A stretch of DNA of 39,320 bases, taken from positions 1-39,320 of the forward strand of contig SVRY01000022.1 of NCBI GenBank assembly GCA_015064585.1, written 5' to 3'. The position numbers and the translations under genes are program-made. Below are positions 23,520 to 31,292 of this stretch, one piece after another. Each line of letters opens with the position of its first letter. Positions within the stretch are counted from its first letter, which is position 1. This DNA is from Oscillospiraceae bacterium (lineage in GTDB: Bacteria > Bacillota > Clostridia > Oscillospirales > CAG-272). The notes beneath the pieces were generated by a model. That model saw nothing but the letters and a program-made list of their open reading frames with translations, had not been told where the DNA came from and did not search any database.

Positions 23520-25074
23520 GTATAAGTTTATCAATATCCATCAGAGAACTAAAACTCCGAAGTGGACGGCTTGATCCACCGCGAGGTATAAGTTTATCAA
23601 TATCCATCAGAGAACTAAAACTAATTGAATTTGCGTATTAAGTCAAGCGCGGTATAAGTTTATCAATATCCATCAGAGAACTAAAACCCTTACATAGCGG
23701 CGGAGATTGAACGATCCGTATAAGTTTATCAATATCCATCAGAGAACTAAAACCCTCCGGTCAGCACGTCGCTGTTTTTAAATGTATAAGTTTATCAATA
23801 TCCATCAGAGAACTAAAACAAAATGAGATCAATTTTGCCAAACTCGTGAAGTATAAGTTTATCAATATCCATCAGAGAACTAAAACATACTTTAGAAGAA
23901 TTTGAAGCTGTAGGCGTATAAGTTTATCAATATCCATCAGAGAACTAAAACTGAACCATTTAATTACTTTTCGTTTTTCCAGTATAAGTTTATCAATATC
24001 CATCAGAGAACTAAAACGCTACATCCTGGGGGAAACCCACCTTTATCGTATAAGTTTATCAATATCCATCAGAGAACTAAAACTGCTGTTCATCTGCAAA
24101 CTTTCGCATTGTGGTATAAGTTTATCAATATCCATCAGAGAACTAAAACCGCAAGTCCACTTGAAATGTTTTGGTAAATGTATAAGTTTATCAATATCCA
24201 TCAGAGAACTAAAACCTTTCGCCTTGCTCCAGCGCTACGTTGGCGTATAAGTTTATCAATATCCATCAGAGAACTAAAACAAAAGCCTTTTCAGTTTTTG
24301 GGGCGTATCAGTATAAGTTTATCAATATCCATCAGAGAACTAAAACATACAGATCGAACCACGATACCATTGTCCTGTATAAGTTTATCAATATCCATCA
24401 GAGAACTAAAACGATTGAATGAAGAAGGATATCGCAACCAATGTATAAGTTTATCAATATCCATCAGAGAACTAAAACCCGCGCTTGACCGTATAGCGTA
24501 CATATTCAGTATAAGTTTATCAATATCCATCAGAGAACTAAAACTGTGCGCCGCCTCCGCCCGTTGTCGCAGTGGTATAAGTTTATCAATATCCATCAGA
24601 GAACTAAAACAAAGTGTGTCTACGGAAAAAGTGTGCATTGGTATAAGTTTATCAATATCCATCAGAGAACTAAAACTCAGCCCGTAAGTTTTAACAACGG
24701 CTGTGGGTATAAGTTTATCAATATCCATCAGAGAACTAAAACTTGTGAAATTGACGATAAGAAAAATCGTTTGGTATAAGTTTATCAATATCCATCAGAG
24801 AACTAAAACAGTGGGTTGTGGATATTCCTGCAAATCCCGAGTATAAGTTTATCAATATCCATCAGAGAACTAAAACTAATAATCGCATATTGGGATGAAT
24901 TGAAAGGTATAAGTTTATCAATATCCATCAGAGAACTAAAACCTCTTGTACAAGAGATCAATGAAGCAAAAAGTATAAGTTTATCAATATCCATCAGAGA
25001 ACTAAAACTGGGCGTTATAGCGGTTGCGATTGGCGTATGTATAAGTTTATCAATATCCATCAGAGAACTAAAAC
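23520..25074 (-). CRISPR. CRISPR array, 24 repeats / 23 spacers, type II-C
   Basis: Twenty-four copies of a 36-bp repeat, which I read as identical throughout, at starts 23520, 23586, 23652 and so on to 25039. They are separated by 23 spacers of 29-31 bp (mostly 30), all different. In crRNA orientation (minus strand) the repeat begins GTTTTAG and ends CTTATAC, the GTTTTAG start being typical of type II. Orientation is fixed by three things: the promoter and leader at the cas2 side, the GTTTTAG end facing it, and the complementary anti-repeat in the tracrRNA. New spacers would thus enter next to cas2. The distal repeat (23520) shows no decay. I could not identify spacer targets and saw no spacer matching elsewhere in the window. 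Confidence 0.98.
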
Positions 25075-25112
25075 CTTAAATTTATTATAGCATGTGTTTT
25101 GAGAAAAAGCAA
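25075..25112 (-). promoter_or_regulatory. CRISPR leader with pre-crRNA promoter
   Basis: Only 38 bp separate the cas2 stop from the first repeat. On the minus strand they contain TTGCTT (25112-25107), N17, TATAAT (25089-25084), so transcription should start at about 25077, at the edge of the first repeat. The last bases before the repeat read ATTTAAG, one mismatch from the ATTTGAG leader-anchoring sequence known from streptococcal type II-A arrays. If the leader matters for integration beyond this, it must extend into the 3' end of cas2. Confidence 0.8.
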
Positions 25113-25436
25113 CTACATTTCGATAAAATCTTTGGGGGCGAGAAATTCTTCGGCGGCAGTGCGTTCTCCCACCAAGATCATCATGGAATTGTATTGCTTT
25201 TCGGTAACGGTCAGCACCCGAACGGAGCCTTTCGGAGGTTGATTTTTCCGAAGACGCTCCACATGCTTGCGGGTATCGTCGTGATTTTGGGTAATGCGGG
25301 AATATACCGAAAACTGCAACATATCGTAGCCGTCCTTGATGAGGAATTTACGGAAGGCGGCGTACAGCTTACGGTCTTTGGGTGTGGTGACGGGCAGATC
25401 AAAAAATACAAGGATACGCATGCAACGGTTGATCAT
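25113..25436 (-). CDS. cas2: CRISPR-associated endoribonuclease Cas2
   Basis: A 107-residue adaptation protein: the dimer that bridges two Cas1 dimers in the spacer integrase. Ferredoxin-like fold with the first strand MRILVFFDLPVTT (conserved Asp at residue 13 from the chosen start) and the R-x-x-FRKFLIKDGYDMLQFSVYSR segment typical of type II Cas2. The ATG at 25436 overlaps the cas1 stop as ATGA; an in-frame ATG five codons later is the alternative. It is the last gene of cas9-cas1-cas2, and its stop abuts the array promoter. Confidence 0.96.
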   Translation of the reverse strand: MINRCMRILVFFDLPVTTPKDRKLYAAFRKFLIKDGYDMLQFSVYSRITQNHDDTRKHVERLRKNQPPKGSVRVLTVTEKQYNSMMILVGERTAAEEFLAPKDFIEM

Positions 25437-26359
25437 CCTCCTTCCTCCTCATCCTCGTCCCGATAAAGATCGGTTCGGATGATCTGCGGGATCTTTAAAA
25501 GGGAAGGATCCTCTTTGTTTATGGCAGTGGTCAGCGAATTGACATATTTATCGATGGCGTTACGCAGGCGCATTTTCTTTCCGTCCATGCGTACGATCTC
25601 GTTCACAATGGCGGCAAGGGCATTGCGGTGACTGCGGCTCAAGGAATCTACCAGATCTTCTTGATTATCGTCTACCCACATGTCGATCAGCGGACGGAGC
25701 GGTTCCATGATGTCATCTGCCAAATTAAAGGGATTGGATTCGTTGATGTGATGCAGTCCCAGAACACAGTTGTAGCCGTAGGCGCAGAGAGTTTTGGCAC
25801 AGGCGGATCGGATAATGGCATAGCCGTAATTCAAAGCGGCATTGATGGCATCGTCGTGCATACGCACAAAGGTGAAGCCGTACAGTTCTCTGAAAAACAT
25901 CTTGGCGGCAATTCCTTCCCTGTTTCCCTTGTCACCGTTGGTGACCTCGGCGGCAAGCTCCATGAGCCGTGCACTTCGATCAGTGCTTCTTTGGCATAGG
26001 CGCAATACCTGTGCTTGGTTTTCAATTTTTGCCCGGATAATGCGATCCCAAAGGGCATTTTTTAGATCCGCGGAAAGCTCGATCTGTCGCCGTATCACGT
26101 TTAAGGGACGGTAGTGATTGTTTTGGGGAAGGATCACCGATACGGGTTGGTGCTTTTCGTTGCAGATGAGCACATGCACCCCTGCATCGGTCAGTCTGTG
26201 AATGGCGGTGACAGAAAGGGAGGCTTGGGGATTGTCGATCACCACCGAGTACAGATCCTCGATGGGGATGCGGTGTTCGCCTTCCTCTCTTGCCACCGTC
26301 AGCCAGTTATCTCTTACTCCGATACGCTCTCCGAAATGTATGGCAATGGTTCTGAACAT
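25433..26359 (-). CDS. cas1: CRISPR-associated endonuclease Cas1
   Basis: A 308-residue integrase of CRISPR adaptation, which inserts prespacers at the leader-repeat junction. Predicted metal ligands are all present: E148 (NREGIAAKMFF), H203/H204 (LGLHHINESNPFNLADD) and E219 (IMEPLRP). The size and these motifs match type II Cas1 (Streptococcus/Neisseria group). The ATG at 26359 has GGAGG with an 8-nt gap and lies 46 nt inside the 3' end of cas9, so translation is coupled. A late acidic tail (DEDEEEGG) is unremarkable. Confidence 0.97.
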   Translation of the reverse strand: MFRTIAIHFGERIGVRDNWLTVAREEGEHRIPIEDLYSVVIDNPQASLSVTAIHRLTDAGVHVLICNEKHQPVSVILPQNNHYRPLNVIRRQIELSADLKNALWDRIIRAKIENQAQVLRLCQRSTDRSARLMELAAEVTNGDKGNREGIAAKMFFRELYGFTFVRMHDDAINAALNYGYAIIRSACAKTLCAYGYNCVLGLHHINESNPFNLADDIMEPLRPLIDMWVDDNQEDLVDSLSRSHRNALAAIVNEIVRMDGKKMRLRNAIDKYVNSLTTAINKEDPSLLKIPQIIRTDLYRDEDEEEGG

Positions 26360-29300
26360 ATGGGTTCCTCCGATTTTTCACCTAAAAGAGTAATATTATA
26401 TCTGAAAACGCGGTCTGTTTTTCCAACGGTGATGGTTTTTTCATCTAAAGATGTCATTCCTATGCAGGTTAATTTGGATTGATTTATATTATCAACCGAC
26501 TTATATATCCCTTCAAATTTTACTGTTCCGTTTTTCTTACATATACGGATATAATCTTTGGCATACAGGAAAGTAACATGCTCACTGTAATCATCGGGAC
26601 GAGATGCGTCCTTGCGGTATAATTTCTTGTTTTTCTTAATCAGATCCACATAACGGATACCGCAGGTCTGTAATTTGCCGGCTGTATCACGGTATACCTC
26701 CACGCAGTAGTATTTTAAGCCGCCGAGATAGCTGTAACTTTCTCCATCTTTTTCGATCTTATAGTAGTTGGAGCAAGCGCCTGTATCTAAAGATACGGCA
26801 TGTACAGGTTGCCCCGCGTCGGTCATGAAGACAGTTAATTTATTTTCCTGCATGTGTTTTTCAATGGTATAGCTGTCATCCTTTCCGTCAAAAATACTGT
26901 TCAGTGTCCGAATTAGGGAGATGTCCCCGGTATACAGCTTTGCAACATCGCTCTTTTTCAGCTTCTTTACCGCAGTGCGTTTGATCTTGTGTGTTTCTCC
27001 GTTTATCTCTATTACTTTGATGGGATTGGCATCTGCTAATTGCCCTTGAAATTTCCGATTGGGCTTATGGGATGTGATGGGCATATGGGGCTTGACTGTA
27101 AATACGGAGAGATCTTTATAGTAGTTGGCAACACCTTTGTCAAATGCCGTTTGGTTTTCTTCGGGGGAGGCATTTTCGGTACCTTCAAAGAAACGAACCT
27201 GTACCTCTTCACAAAGGAAAGGAACATACGAAGGGACGCGTCCTCTCATTTCCAACAGCATTCTTGTGCGTTGCTCGCTAAAGCCGTAATGCTTTTCCAT
27301 TTTACGGATACAGCTTTCCAAATACTCGTCATATTCGGCACTGCGGATGTTTTTGTGCTTTTTCCATAGCGTTTGCAGCCGTAGAGCATCCGAACCGATC
27401 TCAATATAGGCGCGGGTCAAATTGGCGGCAACCACCGCATCCAGTGCATGATTGAGATAGCTTTTGCGATCCTTATCTTGTTTTCCAAAGTCAGTACCGT
27501 AGAACCATTCGCGGCGGAATTTTTGTGTAACCGCCCCCTTGACCGCTATGACCGGATCCTTGCTGTCGGTGGCAAAGACCAAATTGTTTTTTAACAGTCC
27601 TACAATATATTTCGTAATGTAGCGGGTGTCGTTGATATTGCGGGATTTCCACTGAGACAGCTTTCCGTCTTCCCCGTACAGTGTGTTATCGTATTCCTGC
27701 GTCAAATATTCGTATTTTTTACGGCCGATTGGATTTTCCTTTCGTGAGAACATTTCATTGACACGGGCAAGAAAGGCTTCACGTTCGGTGCCGCGCATGT
27801 ACTGCAGCGGAATCTGTTGGCGCTTTCTTTGATTTTCGCTTGAAAAAACCAATACCTTATTATGCAGGGTGTTGTCCAAAATCCAGGAATAGGGTATGAT
27901 GTGGTCGATTTCGTACTCGCCGTTTTTGTTTTCCAGTACATTTCTTAATTCGCCCAATTGCTCACCCGAATATACAGATATTCCGTTTTGTTCTTTCCAT
28001 AGGCTATAACGCTCAAACAGATGCCCTTTTTTCTTCACCTCTTCTATATCGATGGAAAGAATTTCGGCAATTTTTTTGGCCATAGCATCTTTTTCTTTTT
28101 CACGTTTCCTGTTTTCTGCTTCGATTCGATTGCGGTCGCTTGCGCTTTTTCCCAGATCGCTTGCTATTTCTACAATAATTTTATTGGGTGCTCCGTAACG
28201 GTCTATGATTGCATTGACGACCTTGCGGGTTTCATTGACCGCTTTGAAGACCACGCGGTTTTCACGGATCTCAGGATCGGAAATATGCATGGGGAGTAAT
28301 TTTGGCATGCGTTCCACAGGATTGTTTTCTGCCGCATTTTTGATAAAATCGGATTGAAAATTTCCGTATATATCTCCCGACATAAACGCTTCAATACTTT
28401 CGCACATATATCGGTAACCGGCTGAGGCAGTCCCGCTAAATTTTTTATTGGCGAATTCTTCGATTAGTTCGCGGGAGATACCTGCATTTTTCATCTCATT
28501 CTTGCGGCGAGTGGGAGTTTGGTATTTGGATATCAGTTCTCCGATACGATGTAAAAGTGAAGGATTTTGGAAATCGAATTGTTCTTCGGATATAATTGCA
28601 TTCCAATCCATACCTGTATTGTCAATGCACTTTTTAGCGATCTTTAAAAACTTGATGGATTTTCCAAGCGCTTTATCATCCGATTTTTCACTTTTTTTCA
28701 GTTCATATCCATTCTTTTTCAGAATATTCTTGACTTGTTTCATGGTCAATTCCGCATTTTGCATTAGATGCTCGACCAGTTCTCTTGCTACTATTGGAGA
28801 AAGCTCAGCTTCACCGGTTTCTTTACAAATAAAACGATATTGTGAAAGCGTATTGGTTACAGCAAATACATCGGAAATCACAGTGCAGCGAAATCCCCGT
28901 TTATCCTCTTTGTGGAAAGGACATTGACCGAGTGATTCCAAAAAACCTTGATAGCGGCGGTTAGGATCGTTGGGATCGCCGGGACCGTCCTCAAAATCGC
29001 GTTGATTAAAAATAATAGCTTTGGTTGCATCTATATTCTTTGTATTTAGAACGGGATAATAAGTGGCTTGATGACGCAGTATTTGGTCGGTTTCTTCTTC
29101 CATCAATCGACGACGGATGAGCATATGTTTGCTATCGCTGTTTTTCCGATTTCTGAATTTGACAAAATCATTTTCTGTATGATTTGATATTAAGTATTCC
29201 GATACAGTACGCGCACCGCTTGCCAGATAATTGGCTTCAAATTCGTTTGCCGCTTTTATATTTTGACCTTCTTCTTTGTCATCTTCCTCGTTAGTTTCAT

Positions 29301-29688
29301 AAAAATCTCGATATCCGCGATGGTTGCAAGTATGCACCAGACATTTGTACAATTGTGCGGGGGATAGCTTTTCCGAAAGAGCCTTTACCTTCAATGTATA
29401 GACGTCCTCATTTTTGCATGCGGCAAGATCGTCATAAAATGAAGTATTGGTCAATTGTATGTTGATGAAATGATTTTTTAAAAGCTCCTTGCGATGTGCC
29501 CGTCTGCGCTCCAATCGCCTTGTACCGCGATATCCGCGTCTTTCCTGACAGAGTGATTCTTTCCTTTGGTTTTCTCCCGATTCGAAAATGCGGGTTCCGA
29601 AATCCTCAATAAAGGGGCGCTCACCTTCGCGGATCACTGCCCATCCGATTGATCCGATGCCAATGTCTAATCCAATTCTGTAATTCAT
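26314..29688 (-). CDS. cas9: Cas9, compact type II-C-like effector nuclease
   Basis: An RNA-guided DNA endonuclease of 1124 residues, in the size range of II-C enzymes (Neisseria 1082, Campylobacter 984). Order: RuvC-I with D8 (YRIGLDIGIGSIGWAV); Arg-rich bridge helix ~41-74; helical REC lobe ~75-480; RuvC-II with E507 (IIVEIASDLGK); HNH with D595, H596 (YEIDHIIPYS) and N619 (SSENQRK); RuvC-III with H747 and D750 (NHALDAVV); WED/PAM-interacting part ~860-1124. Both nuclease sites look intact. The ATG at 29688 has GGAGG with a 7-nt gap. The frame continues upstream into repeat-derived sequence, which I exclude. No csn2 or cas4 follows, hence II-C by gene content. The PAM is unknown. Confidence 0.97.
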   Translation of the reverse strand: MNYRIGLDIGIGSIGWAVIREGERPFIEDFGTRIFESGENQRKESLCQERRGYRGTRRLERRRAHRKELLKNHFINIQLTNTSFYDDLAACKNEDVYTLKVKALSEKLSPAQLYKCLVHTCNHRGYRDFYETNEEDDKEEGQNIKAANEFEANYLASGARTVSEYLISNHTENDFVKFRNRKNSDSKHMLIRRRLMEEETDQILRHQATYYPVLNTKNIDATKAIIFNQRDFEDGPGDPNDPNRRYQGFLESLGQCPFHKEDKRGFRCTVISDVFAVTNTLSQYRFICKETGEAELSPIVARELVEHLMQNAELTMKQVKNILKKNGYELKKSEKSDDKALGKSIKFLKIAKKCIDNTGMDWNAIISEEQFDFQNPSLLHRIGELISKYQTPTRRKNEMKNAGISRELIEEFANKKFSGTASAGYRYMCESIEAFMSGDIYGNFQSDFIKNAAENNPVERMPKLLPMHISDPEIRENRVVFKAVNETRKVVNAIIDRYGAPNKIIVEIASDLGKSASDRNRIEAENRKREKEKDAMAKKIAEILSIDIEEVKKKGHLFERYSLWKEQNGISVYSGEQLGELRNVLENKNGEYEIDHIIPYSWILDNTLHNKVLVFSSENQRKRQQIPLQYMRGTEREAFLARVNEMFSRKENPIGRKKYEYLTQEYDNTLYGEDGKLSQWKSRNINDTRYITKYIVGLLKNNLVFATDSKDPVIAVKGAVTQKFRREWFYGTDFGKQDKDRKSYLNHALDAVVAANLTRAYIEIGSDALRLQTLWKKHKNIRSAEYDEYLESCIRKMEKHYGFSEQRTRMLLEMRGRVPSYVPFLCEEVQVRFFEGTENASPEENQTAFDKGVANYYKDLSVFTVKPHMPITSHKPNRKFQGQLADANPIKVIEINGETHKIKRTAVKKLKKSDVAKLYTGDISLIRTLNSIFDGKDDSYTIEKHMQENKLTVFMTDAGQPVHAVSLDTGACSNYYKIEKDGESYSYLGGLKYYCVEVYRDTAGKLQTCGIRYVDLIKKNKKLYRKDASRPDDYSEHVTFLYAKDYIRICKKNGTVKFEGIYKSVDNINQSKLTCIGMTSLDEKTITVGKTDRVFRYNITLLGEKSEEPICSEPLPYISESVSE

Positions 29689-29709
29689 AGTAACCTCCGA
29701 AAATATATC

Positions 29710-29738
29710 TTGACAAATTTGATAAGATGCATTATAAT
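29710..29738 (+). promoter_or_regulatory. tracrRNA promoter
   Basis: TTGACA (29710-29715), N17, TATAAT (29733-29738), both boxes perfect, pointing away from cas9 with start near 29745. The -10 region (ATTATAAT) is self-complementary, so weak opposite-strand initiation towards cas9 is also possible. Confidence 0.88.
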
Positions 29739-29744
29739 ATAAAT

Positions 29745-29930
29745 GAACTTGGAAGTATTGATGTGTAAGTTTATCAATATCCATCAGATAACATATTTTT
29801 AAATTCAGTGTATGAGTTTATCAATATCCATCAGTAAGTTCTAAGATAAGGCAGTATGCCGTCGGGTATTGTGGGGTAACCGCTAATAATTCTCCACAGA
29901 AAAAGGTGCATTTTCGGATGCATCTTTTTA
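29745..29930 (+). ncRNA. tracrRNA with two anti-repeat segments
   Basis: A trans-activating crRNA of about 186 nt on the plus strand, upstream of and divergent from cas9. Segment 1 (29763-29792) matches the repeat complement at 28 of 30 positions. Segment 2 (29810-29834) matches at 24 of 25 and continues, after an AAGT-type bulge, into CTAAGAT (29841-29847), which pairs with the GTTTTAG end of the crRNA. Then come AAGGC, a nexus hairpin GGCA-GTA-TGCC (29850-29860), a second stem TGTGGGG/CTCCACA (29870-29898) and the terminator. Segment 2 is therefore the functional anti-repeat; segment 1 lacks a downstream nexus. A weak second promoter (TTATCA-N17-TATTTT, 29771-29799) would yield a shorter ~125-nt form. 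Confidence 0.88.
29900..29930 (+). terminator. tracrRNA terminator
   Basis: AAAAAGGTGCAT, loop TTTCGG, ATGCATCTTTTT: a 12-bp stem with one G-U pair, ending in the T-run. It forms the last hairpin of the tracrRNA. Confidence 0.85.
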
Positions 29931-29939
29931 TTTATATTC

Positions 29940-29968
29940 AGTGTATCATATATTCTTGGAAAACACAA
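29940..29968 (-). promoter_or_regulatory. Candidate cas operon promoter
   Basis: On the minus strand, TTGTGT (29968-29963), N17, TACACT (29945-29940). A transcript from here would read through the whole tracrRNA gene in antisense before reaching cas9 at 29688, a leader of about 245 nt. The boxes are weaker than those of the tracrRNA and array promoters. Confidence 0.4.
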
Positions 29969-30036
29969 TAAGTTAGTCAATATATGCCGAAAAAATACCG
30001 CTTACATATCAAAATCAACCACTTGACGGCAAGGGC

Positions 30037-30065
30037 TTTACAAAAGTCGGCTTGTTTGCTATGAT
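30037..30065 (+). promoter_or_regulatory. Promoter of the LytTR/LiaF-like operon
   Basis: TTTACA (30037-30042), N17, TATGAT (30060-30065), about 16 nt before the GGGAGGGAG ribosome binding site. Confidence 0.7.
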
Positions 30066-30087
30066 ATAAACAGAAGGGAGGGAGTCT

Positions 30088-30546
30088 ATGAAGCTGTATA
30101 CCGAGGTATCGGGGGAAGCGCAAGAGCAGGTGGTCATTCGATGCAGACAGCGTACCGAAAAGATCAAACTGCTGGAGAGCATCATTGAAAATCTGCTGTC
30201 GGATAATGCGGAGCTGACGTTGACCGACGGCGAAACCGAGTATTTTGTACCCAAAAACGAAATATTGTTTTTTGAAACGACGGGTAGCAAAGTGGCGGCG
30301 CACACCGCAGATCGGATGTACTATACCGAGTACCGTTTATTTGAGCTGGAGCAGATCATGGCGCCCGCCTTTCAGAGAATATCCAAATCCTGCATTGTCA
30401 ACTGCAATGCCATTTGCGCCATTCGCAAAAATCTGACGGGAGCCAGCGAGGTTATGTTCAAGGATTGCGAAAAGAAGGTTTATCTTTCTCGCAGTTACTA
30501 CCATCTTTTACGAGATAAATTAGGGGAAGTGAGGGGTTTAAAATGA
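30088..30546 (+). CDS. LytTR-type DNA-binding regulator
   Basis: A 152-residue regulator. The N-terminal ~45 residues are a short helical part without a receiver domain. The C-terminal LytTR domain spans ~45-148 (KNEILFFETTGSKVAAHTADRMYYTEYRLFELEQIM, then FQRISKSCIVN). Free-standing LytTR proteins paired with a membrane protein are common in Firmicutes and often control their own operon. The stop overlaps the next start as ATGA. It is not a CRISPR gene, only the neighbour on the tracrRNA side. Confidence 0.88.
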   Translation: MKLYTEVSGEAQEQVVIRCRQRTEKIKLLESIIENLLSDNAELTLTDGETEYFVPKNEILFFETTGSKVAAHTADRMYYTEYRLFELEQIMAPAFQRISKSCIVNCNAICAIRKNLTGASEVMFKDCEKKVYLSRSYYHLLRDKLGEVRGLK

Positions 30547-31238
30547 AAAAAAGTATATTTTGGGCAGCTGTCCTTATTTTAGTAGCGTCCTTGCTGCTTG
30601 CCGATGCTATTTTGGGAGCAATGGGGATTGCGTTTTTTGAAAAACTGTCGCTTGGTAAATGCTTTTTAGGGGTTATTTTGGCGGCAACCTTTTTGAACGG
30701 CTTATTTAACCTTTACGCAGGGCGTTTTTTTCTGTCGGCGGCATTTTTGTTCATGCTGTTTGAAAAGGAAATTGCGCAGTATGCCGGCATGAAAAGCAGT
30801 AATATCCTTTCCAACTGGCTGGTATTTTTCTGTGCGGTACTGCTTGCCATCGGGTTTTCTGTTTTGCTTTCCCGTGTTCGTGAAAAAAGAAAGCACCGCA
30901 AATGGATGAGGTACGGTGCCAAACGTATGCATAACCATTTACACAATACAATTCGCTATGCGGACAGTACTACTCCCAAACATGTTTTTGAGAATGAAAT
31001 GGGAAATCTGGATGTATATTTCGATAATGTGGCGCAGTATCAAGGAAATGCCGAGGTGCTTGTGACAAATCACATGGGACGCATTGGCATCCATGTTCCT
31101 GCCGATTGGTGTATTGAATGCAGCGTCAACAATCATACAGGGCAGGTAAGCGCAAAGAGGGGAAATCCCGAAGGAAAGAAGATCTATATTACCGGCACCA
31201 ATCACATAGGGCAGGTTGTTGTCGATTTGATAGAATAA
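30543..31238 (+). CDS. LiaF-like membrane protein
   Basis: A 231-residue protein. Four hydrophobic segments (about 5-28, 38-60, 62-82 and 88-111), then a basic stretch (RVREKRKHRKW) and a C-terminal all-beta domain (~140-231) with repeated N-x-x-G-x-(I/V) turns (NEMGNLDVYF, NHMGRIGIHV, NHTGQVSAK, NHIGQVVVDL). This is the LiaF/DUF4097-like plan. LiaF proteins restrain envelope-stress signalling, so with the LytTR partner this may be an envelope-sensing pair; that is inference. It overlaps the LytTR gene by 4 nt. Confidence 0.8.
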   Translation: MKKSIFWAAVLILVASLLLADAILGAMGIAFFEKLSLGKCFLGVILAATFLNGLFNLYAGRFFLSAAFLFMLFEKEIAQYAGMKSSNILSNWLVFFCAVLLAIGFSVLLSRVREKRKHRKWMRYGAKRMHNHLHNTIRYADSTTPKHVFENEMGNLDVYFDNVAQYQGNAEVLVTNHMGRIGIHVPADWCIECSVNNHTGQVSAKRGNPEGKKIYITGTNHIGQVVVDLIE

Positions 31239-31240
31239 AA

Positions 31241-31280
31241 ATGCAAAAACCGGCACCCATTCGGGTGCCGGTTTGCATAT
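31241..31280. terminator. Bidirectional terminator, LiaF-like/gap
   Basis: AACCGGCACCC (31248-31258), loop ATTC, GGGTGCCGGTT (31263-31273), with ATGCAAA/TTTGCAT extending the stem. T-runs are present in both directions. Confidence 0.92.
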
Positions 31281-31292
31281 CGCAATATTAAA

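Noticed and set aside
23520..25074. Promoters inside each repeat, as in Neisseria type II-C
   Set aside because: The repeat ends in TTATAC, which could form part of a -10 with the first spacer base, but there is no TG extension and no -35 at the right distance. The leader promoter is far better.
24178..25079. Open frames with repeated ISLSISIREL, INIHQRTKT or MDIDKLI peptides across the array, on both strands
   Set aside because: They are translations of the 36-bp CRISPR repeat. With 30-bp spacers the 66-bp unit keeps frame, so long false frames arise. No ribosome binding sites.
29689..29784. A 32-residue N-terminal extension of Cas9
   Set aside because: The extension begins inside the first repeat-like segment of the tracrRNA gene (MDIDKL is the translated repeat). 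GGAGG and the conserved RuvC-I start place the true ATG at 29688.
29745..29834. Natural single-guide RNA as in the S. pyogenes long tracrRNA
   Set aside because: That needs a repeat-like and an anti-repeat segment in opposite orientation. Here both segments point the same way and cannot pair with each other.
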